NCBI GenBank assembly: GCA_949316235.1
Contig: OX438744.1
Location: forward strand, 24,973,578 to 25,037,577
Length of the DNA stretch: 64,000 nucleotides
Reading direction: 5' to 3'
Source of the DNA: Oegoconia quadripuncta
Lineage: Eukaryota; Arthropoda; Insecta; Lepidoptera; Autostichidae
Below, one piece after another: positions 20,499 through 29,962 of the stretch. The notes under the pieces were generated by a model. It had not been told where the DNA came from, did not search any database, and saw nothing but the letters and a program-made list of their open reading frames with translations. The translations under genes were made by a program, and so were the position numbers. Numbering within the stretch: position 1 is the stretch's first letter; every line of letters begins with the position of its first letter.

Positions 20499-20912
20499 TG
20501 TTCGCGAGAACCCTTCGATAACTCAAGCAGACGCTGATCCCTGTTTTTCTATGGGTAATTTTCAGGCATTGCACTCCAGATATATGAGATATACCACTCA
20601 CCTTGACTCCCAGGCTGAAGACGGCGTAAATTCAAAGGGGGTCCCGAGCCCGCCACGTCCACCAAATCCACTCCGGGTTATCTCCAAAATGATGAACGTC
20701 CTGCTGGCCAGCCACCACACAAAACACAAATCGTTCCAAAATATAACAGAATTGTCCGAGTAATTCAAATTCCACCAAAATTAAACCGCCGAAAATTAAC
20801 CACCGTACGACGCGTGGCAGAGAGATGCGATCAATGCCCATATATACCGACCCCCACCCAAGGTCGCCGATCGTGATATACCCACATAGAAAAGGATTGC
20901 AATGCCTAAACA
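20499..20912 (-). repeat. BEL/Pao 3' LTR (414 bp)
   Basis: Begins TGTTCGCGAGAACCCTTCGA and ends GCAATGCCTAAACA on the plus strand. It is the uninterrupted LTR, and it reads the same as 26485-27813 once the inserted element is removed. Confidence 0.9.
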
Positions 20913-20944
20913 TCCCGCCGCCTAACCAAGGCCTGTCTTGGTTA

Positions 20945-23278
20945 CTAACAAACTAAAGGTAACCGACATAACTTAGAAATGGGTCTAAGCAAGATCCCAT
21001 TTTGAGTCTTAACTTCCGCGACTCTAACTATCCCGTCTCTACCAGGCAATAACTTGACCAACCGACCGCGTTTCCAATGTAGCGCTGGTAAATTATCCTC
21101 TTTAATCAGTACTAAGTCATCAAGTTTAGGAGGTTCCGTTACTGAGGTCCATTTATACCGCTGTTGGAGGGTATGGAGATACTCATTTCTCCATCTCGCC
21201 CAGAAATGTTGGGACATTTTCTGAAGTTGCTGGTACCGAGACAGACGATGCAAATTGACGTCTTCAAAGTTGTACTCTGGAAGAGCTACCAGCGGCTGTC
21301 CTATTAACAAGTGACCCGGGGTAAGTACCTCAAGGTCCGCTGGGTCCGTACTGAGAGGGCACAGTGGGCGCGAGTTCATAACTGCTTCGACCTTTGTGAA
21401 GAAGGTGGTCAGTTCCTCAAACGTTAACCGAGACTCACCTAAAACGCGTTTAGCGTGGGTTTTAGCTGATTTAATGGCCGCCTCGAATAATCCCCCGTGA
21501 TTTGGGCTAGCAGGGGCGTTGAATAGCCATTTTACATTGTGCTTGGTCAACGACCGTTCCAAATCCGTATGATTATTTTTTAAAAATATATAGAGTTCCT
21601 TGAGGTATTTATCCGTTCCCACAAAATTTGTACCGCAATCGGACCTAACCAAAGACGGAAGTCCTCTCCTAGAAACAAACCGTGTAAAGGCCGCAACAAA
21701 AGCCTCAACCGAGAGACCCGAAACAATTTCTAAATGAACCGCCTTCGTGGCCAAACAAACAAAAATACATAAATAACATTTTTGGATTTTGGCATTCCGC
21801 AATGAGCTTGATTTGATATAAAACGGACCGCCAAAGTCCGTGCCGACACCGAGATAGGGACGTACCCCTCTGACCCGGTCAGATGGTAAGTCCGCCATGT
21901 AAGGCTGGGTAGGCCGCGCTCGCGACCGATAACATTGTATGCATCGAAACGTGACTTGTCGTGTGATACGTCGAGCCGAAATTATCCAGTACCGCCGAGA
22001 CAATATGGATGCAAGACTATTGGCACCGACATGACAATATGTTTTGTGGTAATGATTAACTAATAGTTCCGTAAATTTACCCTTTCCTGGCAATAATATT
22101 GGATGACGTGCATCGTATTTTAAACTAGAAACTCCTATCCGACCGCCGACCCTAACAACATTGTCATCATCAATAAATAAATTTAACCGTCGCAGTGAAC
22201 CTTTAATACATTTACGTGAAGCTAAGGCTAAAATTTCGTTATTGAAATAGGTATTTTGTATAAGCCGAATTAATGTAGAAGTGGCATTTCTACGCTCCTG
22301 AACTGAAATATTGCCGTACATCCGCGATGTGGTTTTACAATTTTCTTTAAACCGCAGCAAGTAAGCCGTAACGTTTATTAATTTGTCAAAGTTACTATAA
22401 CGTTCTACCAAGTCAAAATTAAGATCTGCGACGCCTGTATTAACAACCTTCGCTCTCAAACCGGGTAACATGTCCACTGGAAATTCCGCACATTCTCCAG
22501 GCCATTGGTCTGATGGCTGACACAACCATTGTGGATCCCACCACAAATGATGCCGCAGTAAATCCGCCGCCGTCGCTCCGCGTGATGCAACGTCCGCACA
22601 ATTCATATCTCCCGGAACATGACGCCAACAAATTTTAACCTTAGACATATTTATTTGTGATACCCGATTTCCCTCAAAAACTTGTAATTTATGCGGCGAT
22701 GTATGTAGCCAAGCTAACACAATCGTGCTGTCGCACCAACCCACTGCCTCCTCAAATACAATGTTGTCCTCCATGGAAGAGACAACATGATTGAAAAGGG
22801 TGGTCAGCAGTGCAGCACCATTCAACTCTAATTTAGGAATGGTTTGCTTAGTCTTCAGTGGGGCTACTCTAGACTTTGCTATAAGTAGTCGCACGAGAAC
22901 GCTGCCGTCCGCTTCTTCCGCACGAATATAAACCGCAGCCGCATAACCGACCGATGAACCGTCACTGAAACCGTGAAGGGAATATCGTGCCTTTCCGTTA
23001 GGCTTTAAACATCTGGGAATCGATACCCGTTGCAAGTTTGGTAAGTCAGTAAGAATGTCATGCCATTGCCGAACGATATCATCCGAGGCCGGCGCGTCCC
23101 AATCAATCTTGCGTGAGTCATCGCTGTTACTTAATAGTGACTGTAGTAGCAATTTGATTTTAAATATAACCGGACTGATCCAACCGAGAGGATCATACAG
23201 TCGAGCCACCAAAGATAATATATTCCGCCGGGTTACAGTCCTTTCAGAAGGTAAGTTTACATGGTAAGTAAAACTATC
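20945..23278 (-). CDS. pol: BEL/Pao pol, 3' part: RT end, RNase H, integrase
   Basis: Open frame running from just after an in-frame UAG (23281-23279) to a stop at 20945, about 777 residues. Seen in order: VARLYDPLGWISPVIFK (end of RT, typical BEL phrase); RNase H-like HGFSDGSSVGYAAAVY; GWCDSTIVLAWLH; integrase zinc region (HYHKTYCHVGANSLAS, then RCIQCYR); integrase core GTDFGGPFY, VRSDCGTNFVG and NHGGLFEAAIKSAK giving the D, D, E triad; and a C-terminal domain (FWARWRNEYLHTLQQRYKW, then LHWKRGRLVKLLPG). All catalytic motifs are intact, so the upstream UAG is the only clear lesion in this segment. Cytoplasmic replication and nuclear integration are the family role. Confidence 0.88.
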   Translation of the reverse strand, partial: DSFTYHVNLPSERTVTRRNILSLVARLYDPLGWISPVIFKIKLLLQSLLSNSDDSRKIDWDAPASDDIVRQWHDILTDLPNLQRVSIPRCLKPNGKARYSLHGFSDGSSVGYAAAVYIRAEEADGSVLVRLLIAKSRVAPLKTKQTIPKLELNGAALLTTLFNHVVSSMEDNIVFEEAVGWCDSTIVLAWLHTSPHKLQVFEGNRVSQINMSKVKICWRHVPGDMNCADVASRGATAADLLRHHLWWDPQWLCQPSDQWPGECAEFPVDMLPGLRAKVVNTGVADLNFDLVERYSNFDKLINVTAYLLRFKENCKTTSRMYGNISVQERRNATSTLIRLIQNTYFNNEILALASRKCIKGSLRRLNLFIDDDNVVRVGGRIGVSSLKYDARHPILLPGKGKFTELLVNHYHKTYCHVGANSLASILSRRYWIISARRITRQVTFRCIQCYRSRARPTQPYMADLPSDRVRGVRPYLGVGTDFGGPFYIKSSSLRNAKIQKCYLCIFVCLATKAVHLEIVSGLSVEAFVAAFTRFVSRRGLPSLVRSDCGTNFVGTDKYLKELYIFLKNNHTDLERSLTKHNVKWLFNAPASPNHGGLFEAAIKSAKTHAKRVLGESRLTFEELTTFFTKVEAVMNSRPLCPLSTDPADLEVLTPGHLLIGQPLVALPEYNFEDVNLHRLSRYQQLQKMSQHFWARWRNEYLHTLQQRYKWTSVTEPPKLDDLVLIKEDNLPALHWKRGRLVKLLPGRDGIVRVAEVKTQNGILLRPISKLCRLPLVC

Positions 23279-24841
23279 CTATACTGGATTCCATTGAATA
23301 CCTAAAACTTTAATAAATCCCGCGTCGCCCGCTCCATCAAATGTCCGTGGTGTTTCCAGGTGATCCTCAGGCAAGCCGTCTAGTAATGCAGGTACGTTAG
23401 TCGACCATTTACGCAATTCATAACCTGCCGTACTCATGAGTTCCACAAACTCATCTTTTACCTCGCGAGCCTCCTGTAGACTGTCTCCACCTCCATTTAA
23501 ATCGTCGACGTACGCCTGCTTCAATAACAGCCGAGCCGCACGAGGCTTACTGTGTAGCTCTTCATGAGCCAATTGATGAAGGCACCGTATGGCAATAAAC
23601 GGACTTGATTTCAGGCCATAGGTATTAGTCGTTAACTCGTAAATAGTCAAAGGGTCAGACGGAGACGGCCGCCATAGTATTAGCTGAAATCTACGATCCT
23701 CAGAATGTACCCAAGTCTGCCGAAACATCATTTTAATGTCAGTTGTAAATACTATAAGTGGCCAGCGGAAGTTCATAATAATATTCGTAATGTCATTCTG
23801 TAACCGTTCTCCAGAATGTAAGCAATCGTTTAGTGATACCCCTGTACTAGTAGGTACACTACCATCATACACTACGCGTATTTTACCTATGTCTCCGGAT
23901 TTTTTAAAAACACCGTGATGTGCCAGAAAGTAATGCTCTGCATTTGAATTAAAGTCAAACCCTGAAACCGTCATGTGGCCGAGTTTAATATATTCCGTAA
24001 TAAATTCTATATATTTTTGCCGAAATTCCGGATACCGTTGCATCTTACGTTCAAGAGCAGTAAATCGCTTTATAGCCGTAAGCTTCGACTCACCGAGACG
24101 CTGACGATCCGACAAAAATGGAAGTCTTACCGTGAACTTCCCGTCTGCGCCACGTGACGTGGTTGTTGCAAATAATTGTTCACATTCAATATCAGCCGGA
24201 TCCCGAATTGAGGTGCGCGGTGGTTCTTCAGACCTCCAAAATTTTTCCACTGCTTCCAATAATGTAACTCCCGAGAAATTATTTATACCATTTAAATCCG
24301 AACCGTTATCCTTTTCCGAAACCGGACCGAAAACCGCAAAGTTAAATATGGTACCCAAAGCGTAGGGCCCACCCGATCCTAAGCTAACTTTGTCACCGTT
24401 TAAAATTTGACCTAATATATCGCATCCGAAAATAATATCCACTTCCGACATCCGCAAAGAGCCGTCATCCGAAAATTTTAAACTGCCGTTATTGTTACTA
24501 AATCTATGTTGCAAATATGTAGTCGGTTTCTTCAAAACCGCCGCCGTTACTGATAATAAAGGTTGGTCCGAGTTTTCCGGTTTAAATGTAATCACCGCAA
24601 CTTGATTTCCGCTGGTGTGCACTCCGCCGATACCTATTAAAGGTGTTTGAGTGTAATGTCGCTTTAATCCCAAATGTGTAACCAAATCGCTTTTAATTAT
24701 AGTGACTTGAGAGCCCAGATCTAAAAGCGCTCTCGCTCGCATAAATCCTTTACGTACAGATTTAATTTCAACAATAACTGTAGGCAAAACTATATTATCC
24801 GCTAATTTAGGTACCGAAGCGACACTACATGTCTGTAATTG
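23279..24841 (-). CDS. pol: BEL/Pao pol, 5' part: protease and reverse transcriptase
   Basis: Continues the gag frame directly after its UAG (24844-24842). The aspartic protease motif reads ARALLDLGSQVTIIK, with Leu where most families have Ser or Thr after the catalytic Asp. The reverse transcriptase follows: VVYDGSVPTSTGVSLNDCL, then FTTDIKMMFRQ, TYGLKSSPFIAIRCLHQLA and the catalytic box YVDDLNGG. It ends VLGIQWNPV before UAG (23281-23279); the next codons (DSF...) continue normal BEL sequence, so this stop is probably a point mutation. The first internal Met is at about 24787, but no separate start is needed if the gag stop is read through. Confidence 0.87.
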   Translation of the reverse strand, partial: QLQTCSVASVPKLADNIVLPTVIVEIKSVRKGFMRARALLDLGSQVTIIKSDLVTHLGLKRHYTQTPLIGIGGVHTSGNQVAVITFKPENSDQPLLSVTAAVLKKPTTYLQHRFSNNNGSLKFSDDGSLRMSEVDIIFGCDILGQILNGDKVSLGSGGPYALGTIFNFAVFGPVSEKDNGSDLNGINNFSGVTLLEAVEKFWRSEEPPRTSIRDPADIECEQLFATTTSRGADGKFTVRLPFLSDRQRLGESKLTAIKRFTALERKMQRYPEFRQKYIEFITEYIKLGHMTVSGFDFNSNAEHYFLAHHGVFKKSGDIGKIRVVYDGSVPTSTGVSLNDCLHSGERLQNDITNIIMNFRWPLIVFTTDIKMMFRQTWVHSEDRRFQLILWRPSPSDPLTIYELTTNTYGLKSSPFIAIRCLHQLAHEELHSKPRAARLLLKQAYVDDLNGGGDSLQEAREVKDEFVELMSTAGYELRKWSTNVPALLDGLPEDHLETPRTFDGAGDAGFIKVLGIQWNPV

Positions 24842-24844
24842 CTA
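24836..24844 (-). promoter_or_regulatory. Candidate stop-codon readthrough site between gag and pol
   Basis: The minus strand reads UAG CAA UUA. This fits the UAG-CARYYA readthrough context defined in plant viruses. Gag and pol share one frame with no other stop between them, so readthrough would yield a Gag-Pol fusion. Confidence 0.6.
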
Positions 24845-26326
24845 TTCCGAAGACGAATTCGGCCGGCGATTACCTACCGGGCTCAATAAATGTCCATTAT
24901 CTAACGGCGCATAGCTACGCAAACCGGTTTCCCCTTGCACTATATCAGCTGTAGAAGTAAATCTCCGATGATTATTGTAATGTGACTCACTGCGATCCAT
25001 GCGAACAGGTGAACGTCGAGTGTTGTGAGGGCTACTACTACGACGCGATGTAGGCATATGACGTCGATTCGTAGGCGTGTAGCTATCGCGAGCCGACGCT
25101 ACGATTGCGTGCCGAACTTGACGTCCACTGCCCGCAGGCGACCCAGAGCGCGCAATGAACATCGTACAAATCATTTTATTGTGGCCGTTGTTACCACACT
25201 TATTACATGGTACCGTACGATCGCAAGATGCAGCTGTGTGTTGGCCGAAACATTTATAACATAATGCGTGACCTTTGATCCAATCCTTTCTGTCACTATT
25301 AGTTAATTTAGCGAATTTATAGCATTCTATGATATTGTGACCAGACATCTTACAATATAAACAATGCTTTCCCGAACCGCGATCAACCTTGTCGTGATTG
25401 TAGTTCTGTGTAATATGCACATTCCGGTCTGCCCGACGCACGCGGTCCGCATAGGTATGAACGACAGGTTCCGCCGCCGCCGTGTCTATCAATCTACACT
25501 CATTTTGTAGAAAGTCCGTCAATTGATTAAATGTAGGTAAATTAATATTATTACCGCCGTAACTTTGCTCGAATCGAGTTTTAACATCCATAGGTAGCTT
25601 TGTAAGACTGATGTGTAGTAATATGTAGCTCCATTCATTGGTAGGAAATCCTAAATTATTCAACGCCCGAGTCGATTCTAATAAAGGGTTAAGTATATTA
25701 GCCCTCAATCCTTGAGCTTTGTTCAAAACCGGTAGATGCAAAATCCGAGAAATATGACAATCCGCAATCAATCGTTTGTTTTCATATCTACCCCGTAATA
25801 TCTCAAGCGCCGTGTCCAATGATTCGTCCGTCATAGGTAAATGTTTAATAAGGGAACGCGGTTCCTTGTCTACATGTGAAAATAGGTAATGGAACTTTTC
25901 CGTTTTCGAAATATCGTGTCTAGTGAGCACAAGAGAGGTGAATAAGCTCATAAAGCTTGTCCACGAAAAAACATCTCCGTCATATACCGATAAGGTGATT
26001 CTAGGCAACCGCGCCGTATGTGCGCTCTCAGTAGGTACATGTGCACTATCTAAATTAGGATACGCCGTCGAAATTGCATCCAAATGGTTGTAGGTTATCT
26101 CGGCCTCCTTATATTCTTTGTCCGTTTTCTCCATGAGTTCGGACTCCGATGTAATATTCAAAAGGGCCTCGTATGCCTCGCACAGGAATGAATATTTTTC
26201 TTCTAACTTCCGTAACCGAGATGCAATGACACTATTTGTGAATGATTTACTATTCACCATTTCGTATGTATTTTTGAACCAATCACAATACACCTTAAAT
26301 TTCGTTTGTGGTGCCTTGGCCGCCAT
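24842..26326 (-). CDS. gag: BEL/Pao gag
   Basis: 494 residues from ATG at 26326. The N-terminal half is helical and capsid-like (FSWTSFMSLFTSLVLTR and EKFHYLFSHVDKEPRSLIKH, typical of DUF1759-type BEL gags). Three zinc knuckles follow: CLYCKMSGHNIIEC, CYKCFGQHTAASC and CNKCGNNGHNKMIC. The tail is Arg/Ser-rich. It ends SSSE-UAG, and the next codons CAA UUA lead on in the same frame to protease. The role is to form the particle and package element RNA. Confidence 0.9.
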   Translation of the reverse strand: MAAKAPQTKFKVYCDWFKNTYEMVNSKSFTNSVIASRLRKLEEKYSFLCEAYEALLNITSESELMEKTDKEYKEAEITYNHLDAISTAYPNLDSAHVPTESAHTARLPRITLSVYDGDVFSWTSFMSLFTSLVLTRHDISKTEKFHYLFSHVDKEPRSLIKHLPMTDESLDTALEILRGRYENKRLIADCHISRILHLPVLNKAQGLRANILNPLLESTRALNNLGFPTNEWSYILLHISLTKLPMDVKTRFEQSYGGNNINLPTFNQLTDFLQNECRLIDTAAAEPVVHTYADRVRRADRNVHITQNYNHDKVDRGSGKHCLYCKMSGHNIIECYKFAKLTNSDRKDWIKGHALCYKCFGQHTAASCDRTVPCNKCGNNGHNKMICTMFIARSGSPAGSGRQVRHAIVASARDSYTPTNRRHMPTSRRSSSPHNTRRSPVRMDRSESHYNNHRRFTSTADIVQGETGLRSYAPLDNGHLLSPVGNRRPNSSSE

Positions 26327-26484
26327 TTTTAACAGTATAAATGGACCCTCAATACGAATAAGAAATTTTATTCAACCAAAATTGGGGAAACTTAACTTGT
26401 TAATATAACCGTTCTATAAATGAATTAATTAATTACCTACCCAATTAATACGAAAAACAGATCCGTGAGATGGACCAAAATTTA

Positions 26485-27813
26485 TGTTCGCGAGAACCCT
26501 TCGATAACTCAAGCAGACGCTGATCCCTGTTTTTCTATGGGTAATTTTCAGGCATTGCACTCCAGATATATGAGATATACCACTCACCTTGACTCCCAGG
26601 CTGAAGACGGCGTAAATTCAAAGGGGGTCCCGAGCCCGCCACGTCCACCAAATCCACTCCGGGTTATCTCCAAAATGATGAACGTCCTGCTGGCCAGCCA
26701 CCACACAAAACACAAATCGTTCCAAAATATAACAGAATTGTCCGAGTAATTCAAATTCCACCAAAATTAAACCGCCGAAAATTAACCACCGTACGACGCG
26801 TGGCAGAGAGATGCGATCAATGCCCATATACAGGGCGTCCCAAAGTTATGGGACATGAAGGGGAAGTACCTTAAATATTGTAGATAGTGAATTTTGCTCA
26901 AAGAAGACTTTATGTTATTTTTAAAAGTTAGTAATTCTGCATTCATAGATTTTCTAAAAATTACTTGCTTCGGCTGGGAATCGAACCGACTTAAATGTGA
27001 AAAAAAAAACACCCTACTTTTATGATGCCAATCGAAAGAATAGCTAAAAAATAATAACTCTGCCTAAGTAACATAGTATTTTAAAAGAAAGGAACAACAT
27101 AAAATGATTGAGTCAAATTTCAAGAAAGTTATTTATTGCCGACGACGTTCGAAAAGTAGCGATATTATCATTCCAAAGATAGCATTGATTATTCGTAAAT
27201 AAGTACCCACTTCATAAATAGATATGCTATACAAAAAGCGATACGAGAACGTAGGCGAGTTGCAAACAGAATTGTGCCATATCACATCGAGTGTTCACCA
27301 TAAAATGATTAGAAAATCAACAGGCAGCGGGCTCATTAAAAGATTGGCGATTTGCGTAAGACAAGAGGGATCACATTTTGAGCATTTAATTAATTAATTT
27401 ACAAAAAAATACCTACTTAATTGACTACGGCAGTTTCATGTATGTTTTTTATTTGATTAAAATGATTAATTTCACGTTGTTCCTTTCTTTTAAAATACTA
27501 TGTTACTTAGGCAGAGTTATTATTTTTTAGCTATTCTTTCGATTGGCATCATAAAAGTAGGGTGTTTTTTTTTTCACATTTGAGTCGGTTCGATTCCCAG
27601 CCGAAGCAAATAATTTTTAGAAAATCTATGAATGCAGAATTACTAACTTTTAAAAATAACATAAAGTCTTCTTTGAGCAAAATTCACTATCTACGATATT
27701 TAAGGTACTTCCCCTTCATGTCCCATAACTTTGGGACGCCCTGTATACCGACCCCCACCCAAGGTCGCCGATCGTGATATACCCACATAGAAAAGGATTG
27801 CAATGCCTAAACA
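26485..27813 (-). repeat. BEL/Pao 5' LTR split by a mariner-type foldback element
   Basis: LTR segments 26485-26830 and 27744-27813 together reproduce the 414-bp 3' LTR plus a duplicated TA. The insertion lies about 70 bp from the outer (U3) end of this promoter LTR. Confidence 0.9.
26831..27743 (+). mobile_element. Mariner-type foldback element, copy 2, nested in the BEL 5' LTR
   Basis: 913 bp with inverted ends CAGGGCGTCCCAAAGTTATG and TA duplication, proven by comparison with the empty LTR (CCCATATATACCG). The plus strand of the middle keeps a transposase C-terminal remnant (IKRLAICVRQEGSHFEHLI). It is orientated opposite to copy 1 at 17347-18203. Confidence 0.85.
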
Positions 27814-27818
27814 CTACC

Positions 27819-29165
27819 TAAATTTTAAATACGAAAATAAAGCAACATTGAGTTATTGACATGTTAAATTGTTCTCTTACTTCATAGTACCATAATTTCA
27901 AATTCATTCATATAATTATTTATTTATGTGTATACTTCCATTGGTCCTGTACTGATAGGTGCGGGGCGCGCAGGCGATACGTCGCGTGCGCATCTATTAT
28001 TTACAAAATCTTATAATGTATAAATGTCCTTAATATTCATTATTTATTAGTATTATTATTCTTCTCCTTTCTTAATCAATTTCTAAAGTCGCGGGCAGAA
28101 GCTAGTGTTACACTCGTATGCTTGTAAATAAAATCATTTTCAAGATATTTATAATTTATTTATTTTCTTTAATAACTTTTTCTTAAATGGACACGATTAC
28201 AAAAACGACATTAAAGCACAATTTTAGAGTAATACCTAAGTACAAATATTAAATACGAATTCTTTATGAAAACATTTCATTCTTATATTTTTGTACAAAA
28301 TTGCAGTCACAATTCAAGTTCAAACTAACTATAACTACAATTTTGAACCTAACTTTGCAATTCTGCATAATCCAAATTGAGTTTTCTTAGCAAATTATGT
28401 ATTGTAATTAGATAGTAATTTTTGCTCATTATTAAACTTAATAATTGCTGTAAATAAACAAAAAATTATCGACGTTCATGATTTCCTGAGAAAATTTAAT
28501 TTATATATGATACAGACCTGTAAAGGTTTATCTGTTTCAGACTGTACATTACTTTTGCACCCATAATGTTTACTCATATACATACTTTTAAAACTTATGT
28601 GGTCAGATAAGTAATTTTAAGTAATTTATTTAGATAAAATATAGTTACATACACATACATCCTTGTACCATGTGTGACATAGGTACACGCGGCCGTATGC
28701 CGCGTGACACTTCAACTCAAAACAAGACTGTAGGCATTAATATAACATTGCAATACAACAATGTTATTTTATAACATGTTAACAAATTAGTTCTGCCAGT
28801 TCTGTTCACAATGTCGACACATCTATTCTCGTCAAATCCTCACCGACCACATCGCGCTCATTAGATCTCATTATAATATTAATTATAAAACATTCTTGCA
28901 GATATTAATAACATGTTCAATAAATATATAACTGTGTTTTATAACCCATTCAGTTCACACTGACAAAATATGCTAAATAACTATGTTTTACCAACATGTT
29001 TTGTTATACTTAGAATCTGAACTGCCTTTCACTTTCGGTATAAGTTTCATGTTACGTTCATATTTCCAATAGCGTCGTTGCCCGGTTCCGTTTCTCTTAT
29101 TATTCTACATTATATTTTAATTATTTTACATATAGGGTAATACCTAAACAATATATTATAGTATT
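27819..29165. other. AT-rich stretch without a gene
   Basis: No coding frame longer than a few dozen codons. Near 28085-28110 the string GTCGCGGGCAGAAGCTAGT resembles the terminus of a common lepidopteran dispersed (Helitron-like) element. The minus strand has AATAAA-type motifs near 28150 that might be distant poly(A) signals. Confidence 0.3.
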
Positions 29166-29244
29166 AAGGGGACTCCCCACGAAATGACTGCACAGCGCAG
29201 CACCGTCGATTATCATTTCATAGGGTATCTCCCCTAAGTAAATA
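29163..29244. other. Imperfect hairpin, pre-miRNA-sized
   Basis: AAGGGGACTCCCCACGAAAT and a downstream ATTATCATTTCATAGGGTAT then CTCCCCTAA can pair (AGGGGA with TCCCCT, CCC with GGG, GAAATGA with TCATTTC) around a GC-rich loop. Whether it is transcribed is unknown. Confidence 0.3.
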
Positions 29245-29807
29245 ATTATATTTAATTTTAGAGTTCACTTCACTTTTTAGTTCACTTTTATTTAGTCACT
29301 TATTTAGTCCACTTTTATAAATAGTAATCGGTATACGACACTTAATTTATTTAAAATGTTTTTTTTTTTTTTTTTTTTTTGTTTAATGTAACAACACGAT
29401 ATTTATTTAATTTAAAAGTATTAGGTAAGTCTATCTTTAAAATGATACTCAGGCGCTTCGTCCACGGTGGCGCAGACGCATCAATACGCGTCATACTTAC
29501 GATGCGATGACAATGAAGTCTCACAGCAGATTAGTTAGCTTAACATCAAAGTTGCTTTTCGTCTAAAACATGTTAAAATGTTAAAATGACAAAATAGGTC
29601 AAGAAACTTAAATGAAAAACTTAAATCAATAAGTTTCCTCGGCAAACAGAGATTTTGACAAAATAAAGACTACCTCATTAGGTAATCATAGACTAAGAAT
29701 TACTGCGTATGGGCAGAGTCGTTGAAACTTGAAACTAATCAAAATTACACCACTTCATTGGTGTTAAGCGGGAGTTTGGAACCAATGGGAATCGCGTTAA
29801 TAGCATA

Positions 29808-29962
29808 ATAATAGCAATGTTAATAGCATTGTTGTGGTCCGGTTATCCGGTCAAGATCAAGATGGGGTTTCCAGGTCAGTACGCTACCACCTTCGGCCTC
29901 ATCTTCACTTAACAACAGGTGTGATTGAGGTCAAGTGCTAACCCGTTGTGGATAAAAAAAAA
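29808..29962 (+). mobile_element. SINE family C, 3' part
   Basis: Contains AATGTTAATAGCATTGTTGT, GATGGGGTTTCCAGGTCAGT, CAGGTGTGATTGAGGTCAAG and tail GTTGTGGATAAAAAAAAAA. The head is missing. Confidence 0.65.

Larger units (their letters stand above)
20494..27818 (-). mobile_element. BEL/Pao LTR retrotransposon with 5-bp target duplication
   Basis: Element 20499-27813 on the minus strand, flanked by CTACC (20494-20498 and 27814-27818). The LTRs open TG and close CA and appear identical apart from the insertion at 26831-27743. The internal region encodes gag and pol (protease, RT, RNase H, integrase) in BEL order with no envelope frame. A purine-rich tract (AGGCGGCGGGA) precedes the 3' LTR. 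TGGTCCATCTC starts about 8 bp inside the 5' LTR and may be the primer site. Two in-frame UAG codons interrupt one continuous frame. Confidence 0.9.

Noticed and set aside
20371..20763. 130-residue open frame, repeated at 26465-26749
   Set aside because: It lies in the two LTRs of the BEL element; the repetition comes from the LTRs, not from a conserved protein.
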